Part shown: positions 63,611 to 64,000 of the stretch, piece after piece
How positions within the stretch are numbered: position 1 is the first letter of the stretch
Layout: each line of letters begins with the position of its first letter
DNA from: Procambarus clarkii
Taxonomy: Eukaryota; Arthropoda; Malacostraca; Decapoda; Cambaridae
DNA: 64,000 nt
Reading direction: 5' to 3'
NCBI RefSeq assembly: GCF_040958095.1
Contig: NC_091198.1
Span: 34,438,689 to 34,502,688, forward strand
The notes under the pieces: model-generated
Databases searched by the model: none
What the model saw: only the letters and a program-made list of their open reading frames with translations
Told to the model about the DNA's origin: nothing
Made by a program: the position numbers and the translations under genes

Positions 63611-64000
63611 TGCCTTCCCAATACGCTTTGTCATATGACGATTTGAAACAAATGATGGATTTGACAATCACTGCTGCCTCGCTTAACTTAATCCAGCTGT
63701 TTACCACACTGTAAAAAGAGAAAGTTTTAATATTTTTTTGACACCAACCTACCATTTCTTCAATGGTCTTTTCCTCTTCTGCTACAGTGTCTATCCTAGA
63801 TGGTATTTCCTTTTCCAGACAACCAAAAATGATTATGGAACTGTAGTGTTTTGTACTAATTTACTTTTGTTAACCAGTTCCTTCTTAATTGCTTGTCTGA
63901 TGTCTGTTCTTGTTGCTCATTTCTGTTTTTGAATTCCAAACATACTTCTTTGATTGTTTCTTGTTTACAACTTGTGCATATGTTTCTTTTATTTACCTTT
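63611..64000. other. AT-rich end of the window
   Basis: Short LINE-like stretch to about 63,720, then T-rich sequence. No gene recognised. Confidence 0.35.

Overview
This is eukaryotic nuclear DNA, almost certainly from a decapod crustacean; a crayfish-like genome is my inference from the repeat families. One host gene can be supported: two exons of mitochondrial enoyl-CoA hydratase (ECHS1) on the minus strand (exon 1 at 11,350-11,485, exon 2 at 3,210-3,410). Nearly everything else is transposable elements stacked inside each other.

Family names used here. '3A' and '3B' are two related CR1/L2-like non-LTR families with GCCCGAAACGCT-type 3' UTRs. 'I-like-1' and 'I-like-2' are non-LTR elements with an RNase H domain and a C-terminal zinc knuckle. 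'CR1-oct' is a CR1-like family ending in an octamer repeat (TTCTTATG)n. 'LINE5' is a CR1-like family with CCCH zinc fingers upstream.

Layout. 0.6-3.1 kb: a broken Tigger/pogo DNA transposon in ECHS1 intron 2. 3.4-11.3 kb: ECHS1 intron 1, filled with a 3A element, 3B pieces, a tRNA-derived SINE and a 200-bp tandem repeat. 11.6-18.2 kb: a four-layer nest (3B, I-like-2, then two head-to-head 3A copies). 18.2-20.5 kb: I-like-1 with a second I-like-1 inside it. 20.7-29.1 kb: an RNase H LINE split by a young Ty3/Gypsy element (LTRs at 21,578 and 27,767, 5-bp target duplication GACCC) whose pol order is protease-integrase-RT-RNase H. 29.6-45.4 kb: a long I-like-1 element interrupted by a 9.6-kb CR1-oct cluster. 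45.4-49.7 kb: a second I-like-1. 50.7-52.9 kb: I-like-2. 53-57 kb: a possible promoter, a CACCA-rich minisatellite, LINE remnants, a SINE and a non-autonomous Helitron-like element. 57.2-61.7 kb: a LINE5 element abutting a 40-bp minisatellite. 61.8-64 kb: LINE remnants.

The standout observation lies in the CR1-oct cluster. The copy beginning at 32,780 differs from its near-identical neighbours over about 940 bp (32,802-33,740) by roughly 190 substitutions. All but one are A-to-G on the element's sense strand, and most adenines preceded by G are spared. The tract ends abruptly, and the rest of the copy is essentially unmutated. This is the expected mark of ADAR-type A-to-I editing of the retrotransposon RNA before reverse transcription, fixed in DNA. 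The same cluster holds an inverted CR1-oct copy that could supply the double-stranded RNA, and its copies are joined at their own octamer tails, which suggests self-targeted insertion.
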